DNA from: Sediminivirga luteola
GTDB taxonomy: Bacteria > Actinomycetota > Actinomycetes > Actinomycetales > Brevibacteriaceae
Assembly (NCBI RefSeq): GCF_014639315.1
Contig: NZ_BMFY01000004.1
Coordinates: 186,001-250,000 of the forward strand
DNA length: 64,000 nucleotides
Direction of reading: 5' to 3'
Below, piece by piece: positions 63,538-64,000 of the stretch. Below the pieces are notes generated by a model. It searched no databases and was not told the origin of the DNA. It saw only the letters and a program-made list of their open reading frames with translations. Position numbers and translations under genes: made by a program. Within the stretch, counting starts at the first letter, position 1. Every line of letters starts with the position of its first letter.

Positions 63538-64000
63538 CAGTACTGCTCGAGCCCTTCGTAGAGCGGGAAGTCGTCGGCCAGGCGCTGCACCCGGGCGCGC
63601 AGCGAATCCACATCGGCGGCGGCGCCCTGGGCCAGCGCGATCGCGATGACGTCGGCCACCTCGCGGAACTCGGCCTCGCCGAATCCCCGCGAGGCCAGTG
63701 CCGGGGTGCCGATGCGCAGACCGGAGGTGACCATCGGCGGGCGGGGGTCGAACGGCACGGCGTTGCGGTTCACGGTGATGCCGATCTCGTGCAGCAGATC
63801 CTCGGCCTGCTTGCCGTCCAGCTGCGAGTCCCGCAGGTCCACCAGCACCAGGTGGACATCGGTGCCGCCGGTCAGCACGCTCACGCCGGCCTCGGTAACG
63901 TCCTGCGCGGCCAGCCGTTCGGCCAGGACGCGGGCACCGTCGAGGGTCCGCTGCTGCCGCTCGCGGAACTCCTCGCTGGCGGCGATCTTGAAGGCTACGG
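63537..64000 (-). CDS. glyA: Serine hydroxymethyltransferase, C-terminal part
   Basis: The start lies beyond the window; the last about 153 codons are seen. [40 protein letters not shown] and [20 protein letters not shown] are the conserved C-terminal motifs of SHMT, including the Arg that binds the substrate carboxylate (SGLRIGTPA). It turns serine into glycine and methylene-THF, which FolD then uses. The stop overlaps the folD start (TGATG). Confidence 0.95.
   Translation of the reverse strand, partial: VAFKIAASEEFRERQQRTLDGARVLAERLAAQDVTEAGVSVLTGGTDVHLVLVDLRDSQLDGKQAEDLLHEIGITVNRNAVPFDPRPPMVTSGLRIGTPALASRGFGEAEFREVADVIAIALAQGAAADVDSLRARVQRLADDFPLYEGLEQY

Overview
The window comes from a high-GC Gram-positive bacterium. 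The menaquinone genes, WhiB protein, TANNNT promoters, iron box and tRNA genes without an encoded CCA all point to Actinobacteria, most likely order Micrococcales and perhaps Micrococcaceae (the genus is inference). About the first 29.4 kb is the early/regulatory part of a tailed-phage prophage; the rest is ordinary chromosome.

Prophage (1 to about 29,437). Its right end lies at a tRNA-Met(CAT) gene on the minus strand, whose 3' end faces the phage; a tyrosine integrase sits just inside. The left end and all head, tail and lysis genes lie beyond position 1. Almost everything reads leftwards as one long chain with 1-8 base overlaps. From the right: a Cro-like regulator (24,735), small proteins, an antirepressor (22,859), an excisionase-like HTH, a recombination and replication set (YqaJ exonuclease, ERF annealase, HNH nuclease, SSB, WhiB), a DUF4326 protein, a helicase-DNA methyltransferase fusion split by a LAGLIDADG intein, RusA resolvase, NrdH-like redoxin, replication proteins, about a dozen small proteins including two pentapeptide-repeat proteins, then a packaging region with an RtcB RNA ligase, a small-terminase-like protein, TerL and an HNH nuclease. 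Rightward genes form the lysogeny side: a membrane/coiled-coil protein, the XRE repressor with a nucleotidyltransferase-like and an unknown protein (three overlapping genes), an ImmA/IrrE-type peptidase under a perfect LexA-type box, and the integrase. Two further rightward genes (16,959 and 22,971) interrupt the leftward chain and look like morons; a third (24,005) is antisense to a leftward gene.

Chromosome (29,438 to 64,000). tRNA-Met and tRNA-Thr; a glycerophosphodiester phosphodiesterase; a siderophore-binding lipoprotein behind a DtxR/IdeR-type iron box; an FprA-type ferredoxin reductase; rarD. Menaquinone genes follow (polyprenyl synthase, menJ-type reductase, menG, menF, menD), with metF-metE set between menF and menD. 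Then threonine aldolase, adenosine deaminase, a BMP-family nucleoside-binding lipoprotein, an M20 amidohydrolase, mannose-1-phosphate guanylyltransferase, the sdhCDAB operon, a D,D-carboxypeptidase, a cupin, an App1-type phosphatase, a 2H phosphoesterase, trpS, exonuclease III, a GNAT acetyltransferase, folD and the end of glyA.

The most interesting signals are: a metF leader in which one segment can pair either with an upstream arm or with the ribosome site; an apparent class 3 intein; the LexA-type box over the ImmA/IrrE-integrase pair; the XRE-nucleotidyltransferase-unknown operon; an RNA ligase inside the packaging region; and a recurring leaderless-promoter signature (TANNNT, six or seven bases, start codon) that recurs before eleven genes and helps choose starts.
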